Shown piece by piece: positions 35,331 to 45,769 of a stretch of 64,000 bases of DNA. Made by a program: the position numbers and the translations under genes. Below the pieces are notes generated by a model. That model saw nothing but the letters and a program-made list of their open reading frames with translations. It was not told the origin of the DNA and ran no database searches. Origin of the DNA: Chondrus crispus (Eukaryota; Rhodophyta; Florideophyceae; Gigartinales; Gigartinaceae); NCBI RefSeq assembly GCF_000350225.1, contig NW_005179082.1, positions 62,001 to 126,000 on the forward strand, written 5' to 3'. Each line of letters begins with the position of its first letter. Position 1 is the stretch's first letter.

Positions 35331-37039
35331 GGTTTTGGTCAATGTCACCCTCCTACCGTGGAGCAACCTCTCGCGCGGCGAACGAAACCCCCCCGCCCCG
35401 CCAAGGGTATGGTGGTTTCGCCTCTTCCCATGGCAGGGGAGGGTAGGTGGTCGGCCGCAGACGGCAACGCTGTCCGCCGTCCGACCCGCGCTCGGTCCCC
35501 GTTTTTCTTAAGGAGGGGAGACCATTTTCTCACGGTAGGCGTGTTCGAGGTCGCCCCCGTACCAATGACGGAGGACGTCGGCTCGTGGCAACGAGGCCCC
35601 GACTCGCCAGGTGGCGCGCCGTCTAAGGCCTCTCCCGCTCCAATGACGGGAACATCCCAACCCGTTTGACGAGGCGTCCCCTCGCTTGGATGGCGCACTC
35701 ATGCTCTCGCCCCCTGAAGGGGGTGACGCCGTTCTCATCGAGCTGAGGTCTCTGCCCGCCGCGCGTGAGACCCTTACAGTCGCTGTAGACCCCCTGGCTT
35801 TATCGGGGTCTCAGCTCGCGGTGGGGCAAGTAACCGGTCACTACCCGTACCAATGACGGAGTATTGTCCCGCACGGTAGTATCACGACTGTCAATGTCGC
35901 CATCGCCCCCCAGGCCGACCGCATCCAGATCCGAGCCGTGAATCCACCTCGACCTAGTGTCGTTCTTTTGTGTTACTGTATAGTTCCTCGTACAACCGAG
36001 ACTAACGCACCGTACGCCCGCCAACCACCACGGCAGGCTCCTCTGACCACACGTCGAATCGTCTTCCTTTCTTCGGATGCTCGAAACTTACTCCCCATGC
36101 GGAAGAACCCCACCGGTGGCCTACCGCTCGCACGCACGATGTGCCTCGGAGGGAGCTTCCTCCCGTATGCGGAGATTGACGAGGATCCGTTTCAAATTAG
36201 CTAAGTAGACCTGGTCGTCCTCGGTGCTGGACGCCCACGTGTCGCAATCCCAAGCGCGAGGAAGGAGCCGGCTACATGGAGTCCAACGCATCCGCTGACG
36301 GATCAGCTCTACGAAGGCCACACGGCTCTCAGTGTTGCTTCGTCGGAACTCGGGGCATAACAACGCCGGTTCCACAACCAAGCGGTGCGTGAAGTCCCGG
36401 GGTCGCACAGATGCAATGCTGAGGCCCCCCGAGAGTTCACCAGACGCCGCCGCGCATTGGCGGATTAATTTCTCCTCCCGAAGCCCTTCGGCAGAAGGGA
36501 AGGGAACCTGCTCGAAGACTAGCGCGTCGTCATAAAGACTTCGACCCCACAACTCCCGCGGGCGGGGCCATGACCCTCCCAAATGGCTGAGCGCCCCTAC
36601 CAAGGCGTCCCTTGGTGCCTGCATGACACCCCACGGGAGATGCTGCTGTTTGCTCTGGTCACGGAGCAAGAAACCGCGCCCGTCGCGAGAAAGCACGCGC
36701 TTGTCGCAGGAAAAGCTCGCGCTCGTCGCGAGATAGGTCGCGTCTGTCGTGGAACCAACTGCACTTGACGCAGAAACAGAAGCACGCGTCTGACGCGGAA
36801 ACGAAAGCACGCGCTTTTCACGGGAAAAGCTCGCGCTCGTCGCGGGATAGGTCGCGCTTGTCGTGGAACCAACCGCACTCGGCGGGGAAACAAAAGAACG
36901 CGATTGCCGCGGGAAAAGCACCCTCTTGTCGTTGGATTGAATGCGTCGGTCGTGGGACAACAGCCGCCCTGGTCGCGAGTACAGCCACGCGCACCGCGGG
37001 ACCAGATCACGCGTACCGCGAAAAAGGATCGCCCGTGCC
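35331..37039 (-). other. Unexplained stretch with one long minus-strand ORF
   Basis: Between the Ty3 tail and the copia integrase. A 342-codon minus-strand ORF covers 36121-37149. Its N-terminal half is rich in Ser, Arg and Val and is built partly from a 114-bp tandem repeat. Its C-terminal half is more balanced (LIRQCAAASGELSGGL, FVELIRQRMRW, LANLKRILVNLRIREEAP). I do not recognise a domain. It could be an accessory gene of one of the elements, or chance. Several copies of CCAATGACGGAG-like sequence occur at 35560-35860. The 3' LTR of Ty3 copy 2 should lie here but was not found. Confidence 0.35.
36691..36918. repeat. 114-bp tandem repeat, two copies
   Basis: Two direct copies of a 114-bp unit (from 36691 and from 36805), with internal sub-repeats around CGCG(C/T)TTGTCGCG. 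Because 114 is a multiple of three, the repeat is carried as a repeated peptide in the minus-strand ORF. Confidence 0.75.
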
Positions 37040-40000
37040 GTAACGGAGAGTACACGGCGTGCAAAGACCAGCATGTCGAGGCAAATAGGGCATCCTTTCG
37101 GAAGAACCAAGTTTATGGACGGAAAGGTGGGAAAGAGTTTTGCACGCAAGCTTCATGGCTCTTTCCACTTGCCTCTTGACGATATGCTCGAGTTATGCAA
37201 ACGAGGATCTATTCTCTCCTCAGTTCTTAGGCAAGCCCTCTCTACAGTTGCATAGAAATGTACGCCTTGGAGGAGCACCGGAAGACCTTCCAACTCGAGA
37301 AAGGTCTCCTTCGGAAAGCTCTTCATATATTTCAACGGCCACGTTCAACTAGACTACATGTACATCACAGAGCTGGGTAATCAGCCCATACTCCACATCG
37401 AAGACGTACACGCCGGGCTTTCCGTTACGTCACTTAAGACTTCCCGACAGATGGATGAGGCATCCCGTGTGTTTGATAACAAGTGGTGTGATGTACACGG
37501 TCCTCCAGCTGTTGTATCATCTGACCCCGAGTTCAATAACTCCGTGTTCAAGGGCTTTTACAGTACGCAAGTGTCAAGTTCCAGCCACGTCCTGCTCGAA
37601 GACACAACAAGCTTGGAGTGGTTAAGAGGAAGAATGAGTTGGTCCGGTTGATAGCCCAAAAGATGACTAAAGACGCACAGCTTTTCATGCAGACACGCAA
37701 CGTGGAAGTAAAGAAGTCCGACGTTCTCTGCCGTGAAACATATGTGAGCAACATACTGTACGGTAGCAAGAGAATGAGCACCTTTGAACGCGCTATGGGC
37801 AACACTCCTTCCATCGCTGGACTCTCAAAAAGTGTTGTGACTGACCAAATAATGGCTGCTCACGAAGAGCAACTTCCCCGTCGAGCCCACTTGATGCTTG
37901 ACAAGGGCCGGTCACCCAACACCGTCCTTCCCGAAGACCTTCGACGTCACGTTCTCGTCTACTACTTTAAACGCAACGTCAAGTTTGGCAAATGGGAATC
38001 CGGATATGTACGTGCTGTGGAGCCGCACATGGTTATTATCTCAAATAACCCGGAAAATCGTGGTAAGCCAATACAAGCTGCGTATGAAGATGTGCGCATA
38101 GCTCCACGGTCACACTTGCTGTTAGATCTGAACCAAATTGGTTACGTTTTCCCCCGGTCGTATGCCGTCGTCGATACGGATGACACCGAGGTAGCCATGA
38201 ACCAGCATCTAACCGACAACGCAGAGTGCCGGAGTCAAGGTTTGCCGACAGAGGACGATCTCCCAGCAAGCTTTTCCGTGGGAAGAGGAAGACAACGTCC
38301 ACCTTCCTCAACACGATGACATTCCTGAGCTCAGAAAAGACGGAGAGGACTCAAGAGTACTTGCCGATGAAGACGCCGCCAGGTACTTCGAAGAAGAGCC
38401 TGCCTTCTTTGCGAATACAAGGAAGTCTCTAAGTTTAGCCAATCTTGTGAGACCCCTACAGGAAAATAGCACTACGTCAGATCCAGAAAGGCAACAGGGC
38501 ACTCTGAACAAACCGTTTGCCCCACCTCGTCCCGAGAAAGACACTGGTGAGGTGAGAGTCATGCCTCCCCCGGAGCTGCCGTTTGAACTCCAGTCCATGG
38601 AGCAGGACGTCCTTCGTCGAGTAAAGGGGATCATCGGAGATAAACCCGCTTCGGAATTTGAACTGCAATTCGGGCCCCGATGGCTGCTTGACAAAACCAT
38701 AGCTGCTGAGAAGAATAACTACGACGGTGCCATTGAAGAAGTCAGGTTGAGTTCCATCCCTAGAGGTGCCAACATTACTTCTTCGCATCATTTCTTCCAA
38801 GTCAAGACCGATGGGGAAGAGAACAAACTCCGGCTGAAGTGTGGAATGGTGCCTCACGGCAATCCCGACAAAGATAAGGAGAGTGTCCCGAAGGATTCCG
38901 CAACTGCACAATTCCCAGTGATCAGACTGGTGTTGTCCATCGCCGCCGTCTTGAACATGATCGTTGTCACAATCGACATTAAGGGTGCGTACCTGCAGGA
39001 AGATTACCTTTCTCGAGACATCTATGTTCGACCGCCAAAAGGTTCGGCGGCCCGTGGAGTTCTGTGGCGACTTCTCAAGCCCGCCTATGAAATCGTCGAG
39101 TCTGGAAGACTCTGACAGGGGACAATAGATGGTTGGATGTCTCGGCAAGGAATTGTACCAAACCCTGGCATGCCACAACTCTTCATGAAGTTTGGCGATG
39201 GAGGTAATATTGTTCTTGCTCTTTGCAAGGTCGTGGATGATTTCCTGGTAGCCGGGTCACTAAGAGAAGTCAACGACTTCCATGCTGCGCTTGCAAAACG
39301 ATTTGAAGTTGGCAGGTTCGTCGTTAACCTCCCGCTAACCTTCAATCGCCTCCACATTTCACAAGGTATGATGGTACAGTGCACATGGATATGAAAGAGT
39401 ACATGGAGAAAATGGAGTTTCTGGCGCTGTCTCGGGAACAGAAAAAGCAGTTACACGAAAAAGCCACCCCGGAAGAACTCACGTCGTACCATGGCTTGGC
39501 AGGATCACTAAACTTCCTTGGTCATGGTGTCCTCCGGCAGGCTTCTTTTGCAGCAAGCTACCTCCAGCAAGCTGTAGGGAACCTAAGAGTCTCTGACTTG
39601 ATTAACGGCAGCGAGGTTCTTAACGAACTGAGGGGCTTGACTCCACAGCTGAAATACTGTGCTCCCGCGATGCTAGACAAGGACCCTTCGTATTTGTGCT
39701 TCTCCGATGCCAGCCATGGTTCCACTTCATATGGCCAGACCAGATACCTCTCCGGGATATACCTGCCTGCGGGGGGTGCCGGTGTGTACAATGTCCTTGA
39801 TTGGCATAGTTGCAAGCAATCCCGAGTGGCGTTTTCGTAAATTGGAGCTGTGATACTTGCCGCAGCAACGTCGACGGACTGTGGATCGCTAATGGTCGAG
39901 AGCCTCAAACGAGTGTACGGATCGGATGTTCCCCTTCCGTTTATCCTCACGGTTGATTCGCACGGCTTGTACTCAACAGTGACGACCCTTCACGATGGGA

Positions 40001-40215
40001 CAGACTACCGTCTCCGACCCACAGTAGCACGAACGCGAGACTCCTTCGAAAACGGAGACATATCTACGATGCAGTGGATTGCTGGCAAACTAAACCTTGC
40101 CGATGCCTTGACGAAGAGAAACTTGGAAATGTTCCGAAAGCTGAACAAGGTCATGCTGAATGGAGTGCTGGACCCCTGCATGTTCGACAAGGCCAAGCGG
40201 ATCCAGTTTAATTAG
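37040..40215 (+). mobile_element. Copia element, right part: integrase, RT, RNase H (fossil)
   Basis: Second half of a Ty1/copia element on the same strand as the left part at 18.9-20.7 kb. Parts: integrase zinc-finger-like segment near 37140 (KLHGSFHLPLDDMLELC); integrase core near 37350-37560 (LDYMYITELG, HGPPAVVSSDPEF) and C-terminal part to about 38300; RT region at about 38600-39400 (VTIDIKGAYLQEDY near 38970, KVVDDFLVAGS near 39228); and RNase H at about 39650-40200 (LCFSDASHGS near 39695, LADALTKRNLE near 40098). The order IN before RT defines copia. It is broken, with about six breaks. It ends just before an inverted repeat and the second assembly gap. Confidence 0.8.
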
Positions 40216-40242
40216 CATCAACTCCTCATCAATTACGACCCG

Positions 40243-40387
40243 CCTCGTCGGTCGGGANNNNNNNNNNNNNNNNNNNNNNNNNNNNNNNNNNNNNNNNNNN
40301 NNNNNNNNNNNNNNNNNNNNNNNNNNNNNNNNNNNNNNNNNNNNNNNNNNNNNNNNNGAAGCAGCTGCTTCTTCCCGACCGACGAGG
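40243..40387. repeat. Inverted repeat that spans assembly gap 2
   Basis: CCTCGTCGGTCGGGA ends exactly at the gap (40243-40257). Its perfect complement lies at 40373-40387. The bases right after the gap, GAAGCAGCTGCTTC, are themselves a perfect 14-bp palindrome. The known sequence on both sides is what a single palindrome of about 46 bp would give if the gap were almost empty. Confidence 0.8.
40258..40357. other. Assembly gap, 100 N
   Basis: Exactly 100 undetermined bases, placed inside the inverted repeat at 40243-40387. Confidence 0.95.
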
Positions 40388-41625
40388 TCTCTAGAGGTAA
40401 ATGGCTTCTTCCCTTGTCCTATGCCCTTCCCCCTGCGTCGCACCGCTAAGGATACCTTCCTAGCACCCCTATGACGCTTTCGCTTGCCTTCAGGCTGCTT
40501 AGTAAGGCGACGAAGCTCGGGGATCCCAAGGAGATCCAATCCATCGCCCACGCAAGCGCGCAATGTCGCTGAGCTCATTTGCAGGGCGAAACTTTCAGCC
40601 GGATCGTAAACAAGCGGCCTCCCGACATCGACAACCACAACGTGGCCAATTTCTTCTCCAGAAGAGTCCAAACCGCCGAGCCTTGGCAAGAAAATCCCAT
40701 CTTGCTGCTGGACTAACCATTCCTCCTCCTCCAGCTCGTCCGGCAGGTGAACCTTCTCGAGACGGTAAACACGAAGGTGTTTCTCCAGCCATGCGCCTGC
40801 TTGTGAAAGACTTGAGGCCGACATCGACTTCAAGACTATCATTTCCTTCGCCACCGACTCCCCTGCCAATGCGTGTAGACCATTCCCGATTGAAGCTCGA
40901 AGGCATTGACCGCGCGGGGAGTAGACGAGGTTCACGGCATCAGTCCGGAGCCGGATCGAGGCAGATGTCTCGCTGCGAGCACCGGGACAACGAATTCTGA
41001 AGAACAGATCTATGCGCCCAGTGCAAGCAAGGTGCAAACTATCTAAGTACCGATCTTGGGCGCGAAGATCATACACAACTTCCATCACCATCCCCTTCCA
41101 ATTCGGACTCTGGTGGACCGCCACGTCGCTTTCAATTTCGCTGCACCACTCGGCCATCTCGTCCAAAGTCCCCTCTGCTTGGTGAGACTTCATGGTGTAA
41201 AAGTCGATTGGCCAGAAGGACTGACGACCTCCACGGTCGTCTGCATATTCGTGGTACCCACGGTTGACAAACCGCTTGTCACTTCCAGACGCGAAGAGCA
41301 GGCGACGAATTGTGTATCCTGTGTCGTCGACGTGCGACTCAAAGTACCTGGAGCCCCAATGGCTGAAGAAGCCGACATCCTCGAGCTGTCTTTCCGGAAA
41401 TTCCCAACAAGGACGCACGCTCAACCATTCTCACATGTCCTTCGAGACCGACCGCGGCAACCTCAAGCACCTCACCAACTCCTGCTTGTCCACCAGTCCC
41501 ACTTCCAAGCCTCCTTGTAGTCGCACGCGCTCACTCTTGTCGTCCATCTCCAAGGCCTTGACAGGCACCCGCTTACCCTTGAGCGTAATCCAACGTGCGT
41601 CCTCCATCAATCGTCTCGCTCCCAT
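40358..41625 (-). CDS. Opposite-strand ORF with cysteine-peptidase-like motifs (fossil accessory gene?)
   Basis: A long minus-strand coding stretch between the copia RNase H and the right copia LTR. A possible ATG lies at 41625 (MGARRLMEDARW). The best part, below about 41420, has a balanced protein-like composition. It contains RGQCLRASIGN (Cys codon at 40903), then GHVVVVD (His codon at 40642), then VYDPAE (Asp codon at 40613). A Cys at the start of a helix, a His before a hydrophobic strand and a following Asp are the order and spacing of papain-fold peptidases such as Josephin or OTU families. The C terminus is very basic (KRKRHRGARK). The gene looks broken (about one break plus the gap). 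It may be an accessory gene of the copia element carried on the opposite strand, or an unrelated inserted gene. Family not established. Confidence 0.45.
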
Positions 41626-41734
41626 CCCTCCGTACCGTGGTCCACAGGCTCTTGTATAGGTTCCGGTCAGGGTACAAGCTCGACAACGGACGCAAGACGC
41701 AGCGGTGAGTGAAGCAAGAGACGGAGAGCGGAAA

Positions 41735-41870
41735 CCGGAGCGGCGGTGTTGCGGAGCAGTGGTTTTCCGGAGCGGCGGTGTTGTGGAGCAGTGGTGCACG
41801 CAGCAGCGCGTGAATTCGAAGCGGAGCGGCGGTGTAGTGGAGCGGCGGTGTTCCGGAGCGGCGGTGTTCC
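41735..41870. repeat. GC-rich minisatellite
   Basis: About six imperfect copies of a unit like GGAGCGGCGGTGTTCC, some alternating with GGAGCAGTGGT. It lies just upstream of the likely start of the opposite-strand ORF. Confidence 0.75.
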
Positions 41871-41952
41871 TGTGAAGAAGCGGAATGCGCAGCAGCGCGA
41901 GAAGGGAGAGGGATCGCCGTGGATTGGAGAATGCGGTGTAGGGGAGGCGCTT

Positions 41953-42426
41953 CAAAGGAAAAGGAAGAAGTGGACAACTTCGCGTCAGACCATCGGTTAT
42001 ATAAGACGAAGCTCCTGACTGGGGTCTGGCAAGGAGTCGGGCCCCATCCCCGGGCGATATACCTCGCCGCCGGCGTGCGATTTGAGCCAGCCGCCGCAGG
42101 CCGCCGTCGAACGTGGCCCGACGGGGTGTGTGTCGTGGGCACGGTACAGCGAGGACGGCGCTAGCCATAAACGACTGGCAGTGTCCGCGGCAGTGCGCCG
42201 CCGGTCCCAAAATACAAACGGGAATTTTTACGCGTACTTGAATCAAGGGGAAATTAAAGGGACTAGAAATCCGGGGGTTACTCACGCCCTCACGAGACAA
42301 GACCCCCGGTGGCTTTTGTGGCCTTTCGCTTTGCCTCGCTCGATCACCTCCGTTCCGCTCCCTTCGCTGCGCACGTTCAGGGAAACCGGGCCTCAGCTTC
42401 CGCTCGAGCCTAACATTCTTACCACA
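41953..42426 (+). repeat. Copia LTR, right copy, with preceding purine tract
   Basis: A purine tract (AAAGGAAAAGGAAGAAG, near 41953-41970) precedes TGGACAACTT at 41971, a likely LTR start. A TATA box (TTATATAAG) lies at about 41997. The stretch from 42131 to 42426 matches the left copia LTR at about 88 per cent and ends in the same TACCACA. Together they fit a 3' LTR of about 456 bp on the plus strand. Confidence 0.6.
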
Positions 42427-43676
42427 GTTTCAGAACTAAATTTTCGGCAGCAGGATTTCTGCTCTCCCTGTGTCCTTCCGTCGATAAACAAATCTGATCG
42501 AAGCGGTATCAGAACGAACGGTCATCGTCCCTACCTCCCCGTCAGTGAGGTCGTGCTCCTCGGCACGACGACCCCCGTCCAAATTCCAAGCAGCAGCCGA
42601 AATACAGTCAGTCTCGTCTTCATCATGACTTCCCCAGCTCCATCCGCATCCCCGTCACCTCTTCCACCTCGACCGTCTCTCCCTCGACCGTCTCCCCCCT
42701 CGACCCCGCACAAGTGTCGCACATGCCCTCGCTGCGCGCGCCCCGTCTCTGCAACAAACATGTACTGTACATGCACTGTTCATATACTGTACATGTACTG
42801 TACTGTAGATGCACCCGGAGTGCACGCTGCTAGCCTCAAGAATGCTCCGTACGTCGCTGAACAGCGCAACACGTGTGCTGTACTGTAGTGTGTAGAAGTG
42901 ATCTTATTGGTGCGGCGTAATTTTATTAGAACTTGATGTCGTCACCAAATTCTATTGGATGATCTAGAAGGTTTAGAACCTATTGGAGGTTTCCAGACAC
43001 AAACATGCGTAATTAGTACAATTTAGAGTGGTGTAAAAGGCTATATAAGCATAGAAAAGCGACCCCCAAGGTTAGAGGAAAGGGAGACATAATTTCTCAA
43101 ACTGCTCAAGGGGTAAAGTAACTACTGAATTGCATCTTACGTACCACCGCGCTTCCCGATAGCCGCCATAGCCCAGTTGCCTTCGTTGTACTTGTAGCAT
43201 CGCAAGGGCTGGGCCCGCGTCGAGTTAAGCGATGACAAGGAAGTGTTTAGAGTGTCAGTAAGGGTGTCTGTGGGCAGGAGAGCCTGATATCTAGAGCACG
43301 TGTGTGATGGAGTGCCATGTGTCCCAAAATGTAATTACTTTGACCATCGTTTGAGCTGGAGCGCCAAACTTAGAGGTACCCGTGGGTTGGAGTGCCAGGT
43401 AACATATCGTCAGGGGTAATTAGGCTGTTTTGATTGCTTTGGTAGTCTTCTAAAACGAGCTTGGAAGAAGTAAGAGTGACAAAACTGTATCTGCGCCGGG
43501 GTTACCCCTCGTATTCTCACATAATCTACTCGACTATTTCCTGTTACGAAGGTCGACCTACTGGGACAATGGTTCGAGTGACGCGACTTTGGGTTTGATC
43601 AGGTAGGATTGACGGAGTAATATTCTCTAATATATCTTCATAACAACAACGAGGTTGATTTTTATCCTCCGAAAAT
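42427..43676. other. LTR scraps; no gene seen
   Basis: Near 42507, GCGGTATCAGAACG resembles the common TGGTATCAGAGC primer site, following a short LTR-end-like stretch. A Pro/Ser-rich short ORF follows (about 42625-42888), with repeated ACTGTACATG at about 42760-42810. At about 42870-43130 there is an LTR-like stretch with a TATA box (GCTATATAAGC near 43042). These look like fragments of other LTR elements. Nothing else could be named. Confidence 0.35.
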
Positions 43677-43679
43677 GTT

Positions 43680-44171
43680 TTACCATCTCTGGTCTTCTTC
43701 GCGGTTGACGAATTTAACTTGTCGTTATTTCGAAGTGTTTAATGGGCTTGAAGAAATCGAAAAGCTTTCCGGCAGTAATCTTGAATATTCTCCATCTCGA
43801 TACCATTGTAAAAGGCAGTTACCATCTTTGAAATGTCTGCCCCTGACGCGTCGTTGGGATTCAAACATGACACACACGCTAAGCATCCCGAAACGCGATA
43901 GATTTTCCGTGTATACCCGTGCATCTTTTTGGATGGACTCCATCAACTTATGGTCACGGTTCGCGGGTTTGAACCATTCGTTGTAGAGGGACTGAATACT
44001 GGCAAAATATTCATTCTTTTTTTGCTCGAAGACCACAATAGAGTCCTCTGATGCAGAGATCCACGCTTTGGAAATAGATTCATCTTCAATAGGAGTGAAT
44101 CCTGAGCCGCGCACACTGATTTTCTTGGGAGTAAATACCTTGGGTGAGAGATATTCCATGATGATTGTCAT
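43680..44171 (-). pseudogene. Harbinger Myb/trihelix-like accessory protein, broken
   Basis: From ATG 44171 the minus strand encodes RGSGFTPIEDESISKAW, then IVVFEQKKNEYFASI and LMESIQKDARVYTENL. This is the pattern of the Myb/SANT-like DNA-binding protein that accompanies PIF/Harbinger transposases and is often annotated in plants as glutathione S-transferase T3-like. After about 43900 the similarity passes to another frame (NPNDASGADISKMVTAFYNG, then YCRKAFRFLQ), so one frameshift near 43880-43900 breaks it. In the family this protein carries the transposase to the transposon ends. No transposase lies next to it, so it is an orphan. Confidence 0.6.
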
Positions 44172-44615
44172 GGGGGAGATCTAGGGGAAGATGCGAAGCT
44201 TTTGGGTGAAACATAGTGAGGAAAAGTTTTGCAGGAGTACATAACGGGTTTTCGGATCTACGGGAACACTCCCGGGAAAAGTGACCAATTGAAGCATAGC
44301 ACTTGGAAAGCAATTTCTACTTCGGCGATGCAAGTCTTAACTCTGCCTGGCCCAGTGGCAGCAATTATTTATGACGAGTTACCAGGCCTGGGAGGGGAAC
44401 GCTTCCTTGTGCGCGCATTTGCATGCGACGCTGAACGTGTGCCCCTCTCTCAGGAATTAATTATGCATGTGTATCAGAGGGAGACGGGACGGCAAAAAAG
44501 TAAAGAAGCTAAGCTGCCCAAGTCCCACCGAATGAATAACCTGATCCGCTTGTGTAGACACCAGATCTCTCTGCTTGTTGCGAGAAAGCGTCCCAATTCT
44601 CCTCTACCGCATCCG

Positions 44616-45219
44616 TTAGCGACGTGATTCCCACTGCGTCTCCTTCACGACTGTCCGTCCCAATGACCGTGTCCTCATGGTCACTGCTGAGGCGCCCCAT
44701 ATCGACGGTCGTTCGCCTTCGACACTGATGAGGAGACAGGGGTCCATCTCCAGTTTCTTCTCCTGTGTCTTCGTCCCATCGGGTGTGTCCCAGACCTGAA
44801 TTAGGACCAATTTTTCTTGGTTGCAATGAACTGGCGCCCCTTTGCGGTGAACCGTCGACGGCGGATTAACCATCATCGCGATATCAAGGGCCCTTGCGGT
44901 CAGGAAACTGGCAAGAGGTGATCTCTGGGATATAATTGTCGTCAGCAGATGACTTGGAAGATCGAACAAGTCAGAGGGGGACAGGAATGCGACATGTTCG
45001 AAGGTAGGCGGGCTTTGGGCATCATCACGATCTTTCCAACCAAAGCAGAAAATGTATCTCCCGAAATTCAATTGGTATTCTTTGGGCTGGCCATCTGACC
45101 AAAACCCCCTTTTTTGCGTCCGCGAAATAGCAATGGCCACAATTTTTGGCATTTTTCTTGTTGGTGGGGCAGTACTTTTGGGCCAAATCAGAAAATGGGT
45201 AGTTTGGTAATTTGATCAT
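44616..45219 (-). pseudogene. Unrecognised gene, probably broken
   Basis: Two overlapping minus-strand frames look like one gene: MIKLPNYPFSDLAQKYC... from 45219, and the longer frame ending at 44616 (FGRYIFCFGWKDRDD, FLSPSDLFDLPSHLLTTII). Similarity in composition passes from one to the other near a run of A and G bases at about 45108-45120 (CCCCCTTTTTT on the plus strand), so a homopolymer frameshift is likely, real or by sequencing error. The first part has four Cys/His residues (CPTNKKNAKNCGHC) that could bind zinc. No family recognised. A convergent plus-strand frame at 44229-44627 may be chance. Confidence 0.3.
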
Positions 45220-45640
45220 GATCCGGTGGAGATGTTCTTATATATATAAAAACACTAATCCTCATATCATAAATGAAAACTATTTTGCCTAAACGTGTAA
45301 TTTGTTTGGCTTTTCACAAGAAATATTTCCATGCTATGTCACAATCCAAGCGCTAAGTGTGCGACAATGCGATTGTGTAAATTCTCTAGTTTTTTTTAAG
45401 TTTTAGCATACTGTACTTCCATAAATCCCCAATTTTGACTCCATTTCACGAACATTAATAGCATTTTAGCTGAAAACATGTGCAGAGCAAAACTCGGCCG
45501 TTGGATGGGGGGCTGTACCCGCTTTCGAACAAGTCTTCACTGGCCCACATTGATCAGTGCTTTCACGTTTTATGAGAATCGCCAGTGTGAGGTGACAAGA
45601 GTGCTGATTTATGCAAACCTCCTCAATTGACTCATTCCAG
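45220..45640. other. No gene seen
   Basis: AT-rich sequence with only short frames, between the unrecognised gene and the G-rich LINE tail. Confidence 0.5.
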
Positions 45641-45769
45641 GGGGGGGCGGGGCAGGGGGGTAATTTGTTTTGGCGGGGCGGTTTGAACAAAATTACCCCC
45701 TTTTTTTGGCGTGGCGGGGGGGGGTAATATATTTTTTTTGCGTGGCGGTAGGTAATTTTATTCAAATGC
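45640..45769. repeat. G-rich and T-rich low-complexity tail
   Basis: Runs of G alternate with T-rich blocks in units such as GGCGGGGC, GGGGTAATTT and GCGTGGCGG, some inverted. It lies directly at the 3' side of the truncated LINE copy and may be its tail or its target. Confidence 0.5.
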
